Below are positions 1 through 10,410 of a stretch of 64,000 nucleotides of DNA, piece by piece. Source of the DNA: Trichomonas vaginalis G3 (Eukaryota; Parabasalia; Trichomonadida; Trichomonadidae). The DNA lies in assembly GCF_026262505.1 (NCBI RefSeq), contig NC_067203.1:25277411-25341410 (forward strand), read 5' to 3'. Under the pieces are notes generated by a model that saw only the letters and a list, made by a program, of their open reading frames with translations, was not told the DNA's origin and searched no databases. The translations under genes were made by a program, and so were the position numbers. The first letter of the stretch is position 1; each line of letters opens with the position of its first letter.

Positions 1-324
1 ACATTTTCTCAAACTTTTCAAGTAGTTCTGTTTCAGCAGCTTCCATATCGTTAACAAACACAACCTTGACTCTATTGACTATACTGTCATATCTTTTGAG
101 TAATATTATATGTTCTTCCTATCTTATATCTCTTTGTATTGAAGTCCTTCGGTTCTTGAACGATGTAAAGTAAGCCTTCACTGCAACGTTCCGTTATCGA
201 ATGAACCATATGTTATGAAGTTATATCCAACAACTGGGTCAATCCATAACAAAAAACTATTGTATAAGACTTTTGTCGATGAGATATGCTGTAGTTCCAC
301 AGAATCTTACCGATATCATAAGCC

Positions 325-540
325 TCAGGATTTCTTGTCAAAAATTTTCTGACTAGAAGCAATTCCAACCTCCAATGGGATGTTTTCTTTCCAGATGGAG
401 ATAATGTCTGACAAAGAATATTTGTTGTATTTCTTTGAGTATCTTACGTTTAAATCACCGATTCTAACCACTTTGGTGTCATTGTCTATCTTTCTAACTG
501 TTTCAAACTCAATGTTTAACATTTCTGTTCTTACATACAA
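325..540 (-). CDS. Polinton small ORF (partial, unknown)
   Basis: A 71-codon minus-strand frame starting at an ATG at 540. It is preceded by an AT-rich block that also stands before the 304-residue gene at 2074, which is the main reason to think it is a real element gene. The protein is rich in charged residues and Ile/Lys, with no motif I recognise. The gene probably extends toward the left edge, where the frame is not continuous. No function is proposed. Confidence 0.35.
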   Translation of the reverse strand: MYVRTEMLNIEFETVRKIDNDTKVVRIGDLNVRYSKKYNKYSLSDIISIWKENIPLEVGIASSQKIFDKKS

Positions 541-612
541 AATAAAAAAAATATTTTATAAAAAACTAACTTTATTTTTTCTATCTTAAGGAAACTCATG
601 ATTTTCATAGAG
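541..612 (-). promoter_or_regulatory. Shared upstream block of Polinton genes, copy 1
   Basis: The sequence just before the minus-strand start at 540 is an A/T run followed, on the plus strand, by AACTAACTTTATTT, then CTTAAGGAAA and TCATGA. The same order of elements recurs at about 2086-2150, before the start at 2074. Conservation at two gene starts within one element suggests a promoter or 5' untranslated region. This is inferred from repetition only. Confidence 0.45.
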
Positions 613-831
613 TTTTATGCAAGACCAGGTTTTTTTCCCTGGTCGCTGTTCTTCACGATTTTCATGTGTTTTAGGCAAGGCCGGGTAAAATCCGGTCTAG
701 AGGAAATTTACGATTTTCATGAGTTTTAGGCGACTAAGATTTTTTCCCTGGTCGCTGTTCTTCACGATTATTCATGTGTTTTAGGCAAGGCCGGTAAAAT
801 CCGGTCTAGAGAAATTTCACGAATTTTCGTA
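597..831. repeat. Two tandem ~118-bp units with two hairpins each
   Basis: Two adjacent copies of a unit of roughly 115-120 bp (about 597-714 and 715-831). Each unit contains ACGATTTTCATG-type spacers and two inverted repeats: CCAGG/CCTGG around a T-rich loop (the second unit keeps only part of this) and ACCGGATTTTACCCGG-type arms read on the minus strand. The units differ by small indels and substitutions. They lie in a non-coding stretch of the Polinton between two minus-strand genes. Confidence 0.7.
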
Positions 832-869
832 CGGAATCTCTTCTCTCGTTTTTTCCGAGGGAAGCAAGC

Positions 870-1190
870 ATATGCCATTTTACTCAGATTTTGGTTTCAT
901 TTTCAGCAAAAATAATGTTTTAGGGTAGAAGGTTAGATCTAACCTCTTTTCTAACCTCTTTTCTACCCCAGTTATTTTATAAGCGTTTTACATTGGTAAA
1001 CGTTATTTATTTTAAATTTTGTGAAAACTCAACGGTTTGACACAAGCCCTAAAAAATTATTTTTACTCAGAATTTTGTTGCTGAATTCAGCAAAAATATA
1101 TTTTAGGGTAGAAGGTTAGATCTAACCTCTTTTCTAACCTGTTTTCTACCCCAGTTATTTTATAAGCGTTTTACATGGTAAACGTATTGA
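870..1190. repeat. Direct repeat pair carrying GGTTAGATCTAACC palindrome modules A and B
   Basis: Two direct copies (about 870-1010 and 1055-1190). Each contains TTTAGGGTAGAA, the 14-bp perfect palindrome GGTTAGATCTAACC, two more TCTAACC/TTCTACCCC echoes, and then TTATTTTATAAGCGTTTTACA. The last part of the second copy is also the 3' end of the 304-codon gene (stop at 1160-1162), so the first copy looks like a duplicated gene end plus its downstream module. Modules lie at 922-969 and about 1104-1152. Confidence 0.75.
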
Positions 1191-2074
1191 ATTCGTGAGA
1201 CTTTAAACAGTTTTGTAGCTTCTATTTCTTCGCTGAGGATATCGAATGTTTTAACGATACCGAAAGTTTCTTTATACTTCTTCTTGACGTCAGATAGAAG
1301 GAAATCGTCAGCAGTTGGATAGTTTTTGTTCAGAAATTCTAACATGTCCATTTTATCTTCTGCTGGTTTTTCTGCTTCTTTCTTTAAGTCTGCATAGTCG
1401 TTTCTCATTCTTTCTATCTCTTTGACGGAGTAGTTATATCTCCTCATTGCTGCTTTACATTTAGAACATTGCGGGTTCATTTTTGCGTTATATTCTGAAA
1501 CCTTACCTGCTAAAACAACTAAGGCGTCAATGGTTTTCTTTAAATCTGAAGCAGTTGGTTTTATCTGTTCATTCCATACCTTACCTCTTCTATCTTTATC
1601 TCTTATCTGCCATACACATTCAGCAACTAACGAAACAAAGTTGTCGTAGGTCTTAAACTCCCGGGTTTTGTAAAGGTCAGAAACATTCTTATATACCATG
1701 TCGCAATCTTTGTCCATAACCTTATGGTTGCAATGAAATCCTAGAAACTCATAGTTTACCTTTCGTATGAACTTCTTTATTTCTACTGAGTCAGTTGCTT
1801 TGACTTCTATTTCATCGAATTCAGGAATGGTTAGTTTTTGTTGCTGAATTTCAGGCAATTTGGGTAAATGGTCGATGAGGTCCTGCATTTCATAAAGATA
1901 CTGTTCATTTGTTTCATCCTGTGCGGTACAGTCTAAATTAGATGTTAAAAGTTCTTGCTTTATCTTCTGGATTTCTGTTTCAAAAGTATATGAAGAAGGA
2001 ATGAAGCTTTTCATTTCTACTAACATAGATGTTGGATTCATAACTAAAGAGTTTGGTGCTGTTGTTGCTAACAT
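1160..2074 (-). CDS. Polinton protein of unknown function, 304 aa
   Basis: An open frame of 304 codons, the longest one in the left part of this Polinton. The ATG at 2074 follows the AT-rich block shared with the gene at 540. The protein has a charged N-terminal half, one CxxC pair (near the CSKCKAA segment, about residue 206) and a lysine-rich helical stretch after it. The C-terminus, ending VYHVKRL, has a compact beta-like look. I do not recognise the family. It is codirectional with the polymerase, upstream in map order but downstream in transcription. The frame appears whole. Confidence 0.6.
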   Translation of the reverse strand: MLATTAPNSLVMNPTSMLVEMKSFIPSSYTFETEIQKIKQELLTSNLDCTAQDETNEQYLYEMQDLIDHLPKLPEIQQQKLTIPEFDEIEVKATDSVEIKKFIRKVNYEFLGFHCNHKVMDKDCDMVYKNVSDLYKTREFKTYDNFVSLVAECVWQIRDKDRRGKVWNEQIKPTASDLKKTIDALVVLAGKVSEYNAKMNPQCSKCKAAMRRYNYSVKEIERMRNDYADLKKEAEKPAEDKMDMLEFLNKNYPTADDFLLSDVKKKYKETFGIVKTFDILSEEIEATKLFKVSRIQYVYHVKRL

Positions 2075-2085
2075 GTTCTTACAAT

Positions 2086-2155
2086 AAAAATAAAAAATAT
2101 TTTTTTAAAAAAACTAACTTTATTTCATCTGTCTTAAGGAAATTCATGAAAATTC
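2086..2155 (-). promoter_or_regulatory. Shared upstream block of Polinton genes, copy 2
   Basis: The second copy of the block described at 541-612, immediately before the start codon at 2074. It has an A/T tract, AACTAACTTTATTT, CTTAAGGAAA and TTCATGAA, and leads straight into palindrome module C. It is a probable promoter or 5' leader, inferred from repetition. Confidence 0.45.
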
Positions 2156-2158
2156 AAG

Positions 2159-2466
2159 AGGGTAGAAAAGAGGTTAGAAAAGAGGTTAGATCTAACCTTC
2201 TACCCTAAATTATATTTTTGCTGAATTCATGAGTTTTGGTTGAAAGAATACGGTGGAGCCAAAAGTGGCTCGACCTCAAAACAAGCATTTTCTGTATAAA
2301 ATTCATGAAAATTCAACGGGTGAGAAAAGAGGTGAGAAAACAGGTGAGATCTCACCTTCTACCCTAAACATTATTTTTGTGCTATGTTTTCTGTATAAAA
2401 GTCATGACAAATTCAAGAGGGTAGAAAAGAGGTTAGAAAAGAGGTTAGATCTAACCTTCTACCCTA
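2159..2466. repeat. Three palindrome modules C, D, E in the opposite orientation
   Basis: Modules at about 2159-2206, 2318-2366 and 2418-2466 are the reverse orientation of modules A and B. Each has two tandem pre-repeats, then a 14-bp palindrome, then TTCTACCCTAAA. C and E carry GGTTAGATCTAACC. D carries GGTGAGATCTCACC, changed symmetrically on both arms. The outer arms GGGTAGAA and TTCTACCC can also pair in C and E. Flanks of the form ATTCATGAAAATTCAA or similar precede each copy. Confidence 0.75.
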
Positions 2467-2599
2467 AACTTTATTTTTCAATACTTTTTCAGCACTTTTC
2501 CGTAGTTATATATGAAAGACAATTCGAGATAAAAGTCATAGTACAATGGAATAATATGTTGCACACCATTTGTTGTGAACCAAACTTGAAAGTCAGAGA

Positions 2600-5500
2600 A
2601 ACTGTTACTAGGTGGTTTCGTAGAATTTAGAAGCAAAGTCATAAAAAGTCCTTACCAATACATAGAAAACTATTGTTGCTTGAACTGAAACTTGCATGAC
2701 ACATAACATTTTGAGGGATACAAACACGTTTCTATAAACTGTCAAATCTGCTGGTGAAGTATAATTTAAATGGACCATCTTGGTGGTAATGGTTCGTTCT
2801 GGTTTAGTAACGAAAGAAATTGTGCCCAAGAACGTTTGTCTACTTCCCAAATAAAAAACTCTGTATCTCTTGGAGGGTTAATTTCAATCTTTTTGAAATG
2901 AAACGGTGGAGTTCATCTTGTCATATTCTAGTTTCAGATAGTATGTTCCATTTAGTAAAGAGTCGTATTTTTCTTGAAATTCCCAATATATTTGTTCATT
3001 TGAGTTTTGAAAGTCATTTAGAGTTTTCTCAAGACTTTCGTCTGAACGAACTGTAAAGATTCTCATTTCGTCAAATTTGTCTATTAGACCACCAGAACCT
3101 TTATACTGCCCATAAAATATACTATACGAACATAAATGCGTTAGTTCTATTTGAAAACAAAACTCTTCTAAATCCTATTGCCTTTGCATCTGAAGGACTT
3201 TGAAGCCAACGAATTGGATAGTCAAACCTGTATGTTCGGGATGAAATTTCTTTCATCTGATATTGTCCTACCAGCATTTGTAAAGATATAGTCTAACGGT
3301 TTTGTATCTGCTACTTTTGTTCTTTGTTTTTTCAACCTGAAGCATTTAATAATGTAAAAAATATATTGTTTAAAAATTGTATGCCATTTCATATTTCTCA
3401 TCTAACAACAAAGTTTCCCAACGGTCTTCTCCAACAAACTCAGCGTACATTTCAAATAAATTTTTTATTTCATGCAATTGTTATTTCTGTGCCGTCTTCA
3501 AGTATGCCCCAGTACTTACGCTTGGAGAGGACATGAACTTCAAGAAATAACCTTTATCTAGCTTAAACAGCCCATCTTTTCACCGACCATTCCCATTTCA
3601 ATGAGTTTGTTGTATCCTCTTCGTTCGTCCATGAGTGCGTCAATGTTCTCCATAGTATTACCACAACTTTTCGATTTGACTTCGGAGAAGAATTTGTTGT
3701 AGTTGCAAGGACTGCCTTTGCGAACTTGAGGGTAAGACCAATGTTCGGACCAATAGGTTTTAATGTGGTTACTAAGCCACTTTGACCTGACCTTGAGTGA
3801 ATTCGTACTTCAAAACAAAAGGAGAAAACCTTTCAACAAAGTTGTCGACCTTCTCATAATGTTTACTCTTCATCTCTTGAGGTTTTTTAATGGAATATCC
3901 CCATGTCGAATTCATAAGCAATTTGAGTGTCATTGCAAGTTTTGGGTTTGAAGCTTTCCTAATATCATACAGTGTTGTATGACTTTTCCAACTGTATAGT
4001 TCCTTCCCGGGAACTCACCATCTTCGTTTGGAATTCCAGTCGGAATATATTGGACAAACCTCATGTATGCAGCGTTTAAGGTCGACATAGTATATCTTTT
4101 CATCTGAGTCGAACTTGTCGCAACCAATTGGTCCAGTTTGTGGAAATTCAAGTGAGTCTCTTATCTTCTGAGAAACTTCTCCTGTTATCTCATAAACATC
4201 GTCGAAGCAACCTGTTTCATATAAAACCTTCTGACCTAACTCAGATGCTCTCCAATACAATTTGACGTCAATTGGATGTCTCAATGGAAGTTTGTTTATA
4301 GCATCTTGAAGTTCTTGCAACCTCATTGGAAGTTCTTCTGGTTCAGGTTGGTATCCGAACAATCCAACTCCTTGTGGAATTGTGTACTTCTTTTGTACTA
4401 GAACTTTGTCTGGAACAACTTTTGGTCTTGCTAACAGTGAAAAGTTTGTTTCGTCTTTTGGTACAAAAGTTTCTGTCAGCTTGTCATCTGGAATTGGTTC
4501 CAACAAACCTTTCTCGAAAAGAATGTTTACAGCTCTGACAATGTTGCACTTGCCTTTTCGAACAATGGGTTTGTAAGACTTTCGTTCAACATGAAGTGGT
4601 TGTGGACAATTGCAATCTTCAACCATGGTAAATTGAACTCAACAACATAGTCGTCATGTGAAGAACCTTTAGCTGTAGGTATGTTGACTCGGATATTGAC
4701 ATTTGCCAACGGTGCAATTTTTGCCAATTGACCTCTGAGAATGTACCTTGTCTTCACACATGACTCAAGATACTTCATCTTCTCTTCTGTAACAAGACCA
4801 GAGTTCCTGAGACATGTAAGAATGCAAGGTTCATTGACAATTGTTTCAATTGAATTGTAAATTCCATACCTTGTCAAGTCAATGTCAGACTTATTTATGA
4901 AGGGGAAGTATCCAGCATGTTGTCTGACTGCTTGAGGTTAGGTTGGTACCATTCGAACTTGACACTTGCAATTCCTTCAATTGCATTCAAAATGTCTGAG
5001 TCGGAGTCAAACATTTGTTCTCTCTTTTGTAGTCTTGAAAGCGTCAAGAAGTTTTGCAGCTGTTTGTTCATTGCCATTTGCATAGTAAATGTGACCATCC
5101 AAATCCGTTATGGTCAATCTGAGATTGTGTCCTTTCTTATTTCCATCTTGAATTGCAGCAAGTACACCCATGAAGCCTTCTTTGTCTTTTCCTTCGTCAA
5201 AGTTTACTGTAAAGGTTCGACCAGATGTAATTTGACTTCTAACTTCACGATACTTCTCATATGCATATCTTGTTCTTTCCATGGGAGCATGACCATCCTC
5301 TGCACTACCTTTTTTCCTTCTCAAAGGATGCAATTGTTCGTCATGTTTCCAGTAGAATCTGGCAAAGCCGTCGTGTCCTTCAACTTGAGGTTCACTAACA
5401 TCGAAAGGCATGTCCATAAGACGTTCTTTCTTCTAAACTCTCTAGTCTGTTTGGATAATTGGCACGTGCTGTTTCCAAATCCATTTCGTAGCGAAGACCA

Positions 5501-5626
5501 GCCAGTTTGTCATAGACTTTTATGGGTCTTCCCTTCCTATATTTAAAATTCTTCGAAACTCTCCAACCATATCTTTGCAACTCTTTTTATTCTAGCAGAC
5601 TTTCTATCCATTCTATATGGGGGCAT
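2600..5626 (-). pseudogene. polB: Polinton family-B DNA polymerase (block 1, broken)
   Basis: Minus-strand remains of the element's replicative polymerase, starting at the ATG at 5626 (MPPYRMDRK). The order seen is a basic N-terminal region, the segment LPWLKIAIVHNHFML typical of the N-terminal half in Polinton and giant-virus type-2 B polymerases, and then a DLNAAYM segment that I read as motif A. In the family this enzyme copies element DNA by protein priming. The part left of about 3.8 kb has no counterpart in block 2. The copy is broken in many places and is treated as a fossil. Left limit approximate. Confidence 0.8.
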
Positions 5627-5655
5627 TTTATAAAAATAAAAAAATGTTTTTTTCT

Positions 5656-6238
5656 TTACTTAACATAACCGCCTGCTGCCATAAGTCTTTGACGCCAACC
5701 CATACCAGCTAATGAAGTTGACTTGGTTTAGTTTGGAAACTAAACTTTGGTTTTGGTTTATCTTCAGTTTTTGGTTTCTCTTCTTCTATCGGTTTTTCGT
5801 CACTTTTCGGTTCTCTGACTTTACTTCACCTGCAGGAACAGTTGTGTCGTCAACATCTTCATAAATATCATATGCCATTTGTTTTTGTTTTCCTTTCAAC
5901 TTTTTGTGTTTGTTGTAAAGTTTAGAATATTTCGACTCTAAGTCAATGAGATGTTCTATAATGAACTGTTGGTCAGTAAAGTAAACTTTTCCATCTGTTG
6001 TCTCGAAAGCTCCTTCAGACTTCAATATTTTATTTGTGAGAGTCTGTTTCTTTTTTGAGATACTTGCCGTTCCATTTCTATGAAAAGTGACTTTATAGTT
6101 AGGGTTTGTATTTCCAGACCTGGCACTTTCTATTATTGAATTTTTCTCTTCATCTGTAAGTTCTTTGACAGGTTTTGACAATGGTTCTGAACTTTTTGTT
6201 TGTGGTGTCAAATCTACCGTTTCAACTTCTTCGGTCAT
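5656..6238 (-). pseudogene. Polinton protein, MTEEVETVDL family (block 1)
   Basis: A minus-strand gene starting at the ATG at 6238, with a lysine-rich charged region and a C-terminal tail ending MAAGGYVK just before the polymerase start. The N-terminal third is acidic and proline-containing. The middle has a short segment (YKVTFHRNGTASISKK) that looks like a beta-hairpin. The function is unknown. The start codon sits in a TTTTACTGAGATGAAATG context that recurs at the next upstream gene. A cleaner copy is at 39538-40119. Fossil element gene. Confidence 0.55.
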
Positions 6239-6244
6239 TTCATC

Positions 6245-6409
6245 TCAGTAAAAAATTTTATTGTTTTGTTTTTCAACTGGTTGTTGTTGTTTTTTAAGTC
6301 GGTCTAAAACTTCCTGAGGTATAGGAAGAACTTGACAAACACGTTGTGTAACTGCTGGAAGTCGACAAATCCATCTTGAACCCATTTGTCTCAATGCTGT
6401 ATTGTTCAT
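6245..6409 (-). CDS. Polinton small ORF, 54 aa
   Basis: A short minus-strand frame beginning MNNTALRQMGSRW and ending in the TGA inside TTTTACTGAGATGAAATG, so its stop lies 6 bp upstream of the next gene's ATG at 6238. Its own start lies in the same repeated sequence. The tight packing and conservation in block 2 (40139-40291) argue that it is expressed. It is basic and Gln-rich, with no recognised domain. Confidence 0.5.
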   Translation of the reverse strand: MNNTALRQMGSRWICRLPAVTQRVCQVLPIPQEVLDRLKKQQQPVEKQNNKIFY

Positions 6410-6428
6410 TTCATCTCAGTAAAAAACT

Positions 6429-6830
6429 TTACATTCCCCACGTTTGAGGCGGTTGAGGTTGGTTATTGTTTACCCATTGTTGTGCATGGTTATATCCTCT
6501 GTTAAAGAATCTTTCACCTTGGTCCATATAGTGTCCTGCTTGGTTATAGTAGTCATTTGCTTTGTTATAATAGTTTCCTGCTTGTCTTCCTACATTGTCC
6601 ATCCATCCTTGAACTTTTCCTCTTGTTTCAGGATTTGGAATAAGATTTGTTGCATCTCGTGCTACATCCCAACCTTTCTGTACAGTTTGTATAATAGGTT
6701 GTGCTTTCTCTTTAAGTATACCTAATGTACTCAAAATCTTCCTTCCAACTCCAAATACACCTCTGGCTATTGTTCCCACTGCGGGCAAAAATCTGGATGC
6801 AACTCCTGCTAATGCGCCAAATAAACCCAT
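6429..6830 (-). CDS. Polinton small Gly/Tyr-rich amphipathic protein, 133 aa
   Basis: It begins MGLFGALAGVASRFLPAVG, a glycine-rich hydrophobic segment that would form an amphipathic or membrane-active helix. A Tyr/Asn/Gln-rich repeat-like tail (residues ~88-120) and a PQPPQTWGM terminus follow. Size and composition resemble small minor virion proteins of adeno-like and Polinton-like viruses, but this is analogy only. The frame is whole and identical in block 2 (40311-40712). It is divergent from the integrase just to its right. Confidence 0.6.
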   Translation of the reverse strand: MGLFGALAGVASRFLPAVGTIARGVFGVGRKILSTLGILKEKAQPIIQTVQKGWDVARDATNLIPNPETRGKVQGWMDNVGRQAGNYYNKANDYYNQAGHYMDQGERFFNRGYNHAQQWVNNNQPQPPQTWGM

Positions 6831-6901
6831 TTCTTATGGGTTAAAAATAGACGAATCCAAACAAGGACCCCTATGTTTCTAAGGCAACAAAAAAAGCACT
6901 C

Positions 6902-7807
6902 ATGATAAAAATCTTTAGTTCAACACCAAATGCTTGGTTTATGGATATCTTGGAAAACATTCCGAGAGTTGAAACAGATGGACCACCATACTGGCTAATA
7001 TTTGTCGGTCAAAACACAAGATACTGTGAAGCCATACCATTACAGTCCAAAAATATTTTAGATATCTTAGCAGCTTTGACAATATTCGTTGACAAATACC
7101 ATCCAACAAAACTGACATCTGACTGTGAAAGTTCTTTCAAATCAGATGATGTAAAAAACTATCTGCGTTCAAAAATGTAAACCAATATTTCATTGTCGAC
7201 CAAAACCATTCTGCTCTTGGTGTCATTGACGGTTGTATAAAAATGTTAAGAGACTTAAACCAACCACAAGGTGGTGAAGCAAATGAAATGTCATATGACG
7301 ACAAGTATAGACACTTCTCCATGGCAAAGATGAGAACAAGTTTTTAAATATTTACAATAGCCGTAAACAAAAAGGTTTGGGAAACCACTCCCCCGAAGAA
7401 ATGAAAAACAACCCTGACTTAGAGAAAGACTATATATTTAATAATTTAGTCAAAAGAGACAAACAAGAAAGAATGCCGGGCTTCAAACTTCAGAAAGGTG
7501 ACAAAGTAAAAATAGAAATACCTAACGCGACCCATATGAAAATACTATTGACTATGACAACAATGGGAACCCGACAGGTACTCACATTCGTGTTCGTAAA
7601 AATAGAAGAAAGTATACAAGAGAATATTATGAAGTTTTAGGCAAACATGGCAAAATGTACAGACTGCAAGCAGAAGATAAAACTACTATTGTCAGACCTC
7701 GTTTCAAACTTGTCAAAGTTCAAGGTGGTATACTTTCAAAGACAGTTCCTAACAAATATAAGACAACTCCTGACGAATATGCTAAAGAAGTTGAAAATGA
7801 CGACTAA
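6902..7807 (+). pseudogene. int: Polinton retroviral-type integrase (block 1, broken)
   Basis: Plus-strand remains of a DDE integrase. Visible parts are WFMDILENIP (a candidate first catalytic Asp), a KLTSDCESSF segment (a candidate second Asp), and a basic C-terminal half with an R/K-rich segment before TTIVRPRFKLVKVQGG, which looks like a small beta-barrel or chromodomain-like tail. In Polintons this enzyme inserts the element with short target duplications. Its stop overlaps the stop of the convergent collar gene. Broken, fossil. Confidence 0.75.
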
Positions 7808-8248
7808 GCAATTCTATACCATGCGTAAACTGTCATGTAAGGTGGCATATATTCTTTACTTTGTCCCGTTGTTTGTGTATATCCTGAAACGAAATGTGTA
7901 TGGTTTCCTTCTCCCTGAGTGTCATCCCAGTAACAATTTATAGCAAACTTAACGTCGTCTTTAACATCATATCCTTGACCTTTTGTCATTCCTGACCAAT
8001 CCCAAATATCTATGCTTATGCCAACCTGCTTGAGATGTACTTAAATCTATGTAGTGACTGTGTGCAGGTAAATTTTCACCTGAAATCGTTTTACTTCCAC
8101 CTGTTTCCTTTGAAGAGTTTGCACAATACAAAAACCTGTCGACTATTTGTTCCCATGCCCCAACACCAAACATTACTTGAGGACCTCTTGCTTCCATAGA
8201 TGTATAAATAGAACCTACTGGGTTCATTAAATCAAACATATGAGACAT
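7804..8248 (-). pseudogene. Polinton phage-collar-like protein (block 1)
   Basis: The reading starts MSHMFDLMNPVGSIY and contains GGSKTISGENLPAHSHYI and ends YMPPYMTVYAWYRIA. This arrangement (NPVGSIY..., a middle ...LPAHSH..., a final PPY-TVYAWxRI) is typical of bacteriophage tail-collar and short tail-fibre tips. A cleaner copy is at 41681-42124. It probably belongs to a larger fibre protein with the frames to its right. Fossil element gene. Confidence 0.65.
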
Positions 8249-8344
8249 TATAGGATTGTCTCTTTTGAACTTAAAATATAGTGCAACTATTTCAGGTTTC
8301 TTCTGGTTTGTGTCAGAATATTTTTTAAATATAATCTTATGTTT

Positions 8345-8714
8345 TCAGGGTATGTTACAATCTTGACTATAATATTTATTTCTGTCATCTTCATAATAGT
8401 ATACTATTCTCGTTTTTTCTATTGCATTATATCTTTTATATCTATAATATTCTAAATATAATGTTTGCTTTTTTGGGTCTACACGTGCGTCAACACCATA
8501 GTCATAATAATATGGTGCTGGAGCTGGGTCAGGCAATGTCATATCTGCCATTTCATAAACTCTTAAATATTTCTTTTGTTCGTCTCCATATAAGTTTAAG
8601 TAGCAGTTGTTGTCTAATGGAACTTTAACTTGTGTACCATCATTCTTTATATAGGCCTACATACATTTCATTGTTATTTTTCGGAATGAGTTTTATACCG
8701 TATACCATTTTTTA
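8345..8714 (-). pseudogene. Polinton Tyr-rich protein, unknown (block 1)
   Basis: A minus-strand region encoding a Tyr- and Lys-rich segment (YLEYYRYKRYNAIEK) and a PDPAPAPYYYDYG linker. Its N-terminal end corresponds to the gene starting at 42605 in block 2. It lies between the collar-like and fibre-like genes and may be part of the same fibre assembly. No domain recognised. Fossil. Confidence 0.45.
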
Positions 8715-8719
8715 AGGAG

Positions 8720-9536
8720 TGTACAAACTCCCATCTAAAATATTTGTTTTCTTCATTGACAGAAAAGTCACCAACAATAGTTTCAATATTTTTCGTTGTT
8801 CCTATCAAACTTTGGTATATTTCATTGACATATGTTTTATCTGCTTTCTTTTCAAGGCTAACGTTTAAGTCTGTTATTTCAGAAGATGTATGTGTATGTC
8901 CAACGTCACTTTTCCTGTTTAAGGTTTCTTGTAAGTTTGTAATATTTGCAATGGTATGTGTATGTCCAACGGCACTTTTACTGTTTAAGGTTTCTTGTAA
9001 GTTTGTATATATAATGTGGTATGTGTATGTCCAACGGCACTTTTACTGTTTAAGGTTTCTTGTAAGTCTGTTATTTCAGATATAGAATGTGTATGAGTCT
9101 TTTTAGAATATTCGTTTCAGCTCTTGTCACTTCACTTGACATTTTATTGTCAACATATGTTTTGTCTGCTAGTTCAGGATGAGTATGTTCTTTTGTTGCA
9201 TAAGCATTGTTAGCTCTTTTCTTCTTCTTTTGCTATTGCATCGTCTACATATTCTTTGTCAGCTTTTTGTCAACATCCGTTTTCAAAAGAAGTTCATTTA
9301 TAGGTTTCTCGTTTAAAGTTCCTTTTGTTGGATTTATACAGACAGTATGGTTCTTATTGTCTTGAAACAGAAACTCATCTGTCATTGGGTTTAATGTCAG
9401 TTTTAAGTTTCCTTCTTTCAATGACTTCAGATATCTTAGAATAGTTTGAAAAGTTTGTTTGTGTTCTTATTTAGAGCTTGCATAATGAGTTGTCGGTTGT
9501 GTTGTATTTCTCTCATGGAAGCAATATCTTTCGACA
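8720..9536 (-). pseudogene. Polinton fibre-like protein with HTH repeats (block 1)
   Basis: A minus-strand gene starting at the ATG at 9536. The middle encodes tandem 22-residue units built around HTH-I-x-x-ITxLQETLNxK, the repeat style of phage long tail fibres. At least three units lie at about 8880-9090. A more regular copy is at 42606-43405. The likely role is receptor binding or a virion appendage, by analogy. Broken, fossil. Confidence 0.6.
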
Positions 9537-9555
9537 TTTTTATTCTAGATAAAAT

Positions 9556-10406
9556 ATGCTTCCAATAGAAAAAGAAAATTCAAGAGTTGCTTACAAACTA
9601 AACCACTTAGATGAACTTTTTTACTAATGTCGGTCAAAAGTTTGAGACAGAGACCGTAAAGCATGAAGCTATCGTTTTGACTACCCATTAAGATGGCTAA
9701 GAGACCCATCTGTCACAAAAGCTATTGGCTTTCGTAGAATGAAGTTTGTGTCTGTAGAAGATAAAAGTTTTCCATTTATTGTAAGGTTTCATATAGATTA
9801 TATATCTGAAGGGAAACGAAAAATTGGGAAGAAATTGAGCTAATACAAGTTGACCTTTCATCTTCTCTACAGACTGCGTTAAAAAATATAGAAGATAAAA
9901 TAAATTCATGTTATGCAAAATATGCTGATGAATATGCAAATACCGAGAGCACACTTTATGTGAGAATTGTATATGACAAAACAAAATTCACAAGTGTCAT
10001 TTCAAATCTACGAAGACAATCCAAAGAAAGACGAACAAATATATACAGAATTCACTGCAATGTCATGGTATTATTTGCAAAGAATGTTAAATCAGAAAGT
10101 CGAACTTCCTTTAGCAAATATTTACAGTCGATATGCAAGAGATGAACCATATTTATTTAAAGATGTTTTCGACCCAGCTGCTATTATTGTTCATGCTTCA
10201 TTTTCTGGCGCCCAAAACTCTTTCTTATGCTTGGCAAATGACTTTTACGAAAAACCTACAAAGTTATACGAACCACCAAGTGGAAGTATTTCAGACTTTC
10301 AAGTATGGTTTACTACAGATGGAAGAAAAAGAATAATTCCATTATACCATGCGTTTTACTTAGAACTTAGTTTCATATACAACTACTATCGAACGGTAAA
10401 AATTAA
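9556..10406 (+). pseudogene. Polinton putative structural protein, plus strand (block 1)
   Basis: Starts MLPIEKENSRV and includes PLRWLRDPSVTKAIGFRR, a long beta-rich-looking middle and a C-terminal part with YYLQRMLNQKVELPL and SDFQVWFTTDGRKR. I do not recognise the family; the size and position would suit a minor capsid protein, which is a guess. It is convergent with the 80-codon gene at 10411. Broken, fossil. Confidence 0.45.
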
Positions 10407-10410
10407 TTTT

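Noticed and set aside
561-600. Intron 3' site suggested by ACTAAC
   Set aside because: The T. vaginalis 3' intron motif is ACTAACACACAG; here TTTATTT follows, and no GTATGT donor is placed suitably.
4326-4576. Plus-strand ORFs opposite the polymerase gene (also at 38210-38535)
   Set aside because: Antisense shadows of the polymerase coding strand; no start context or domain.
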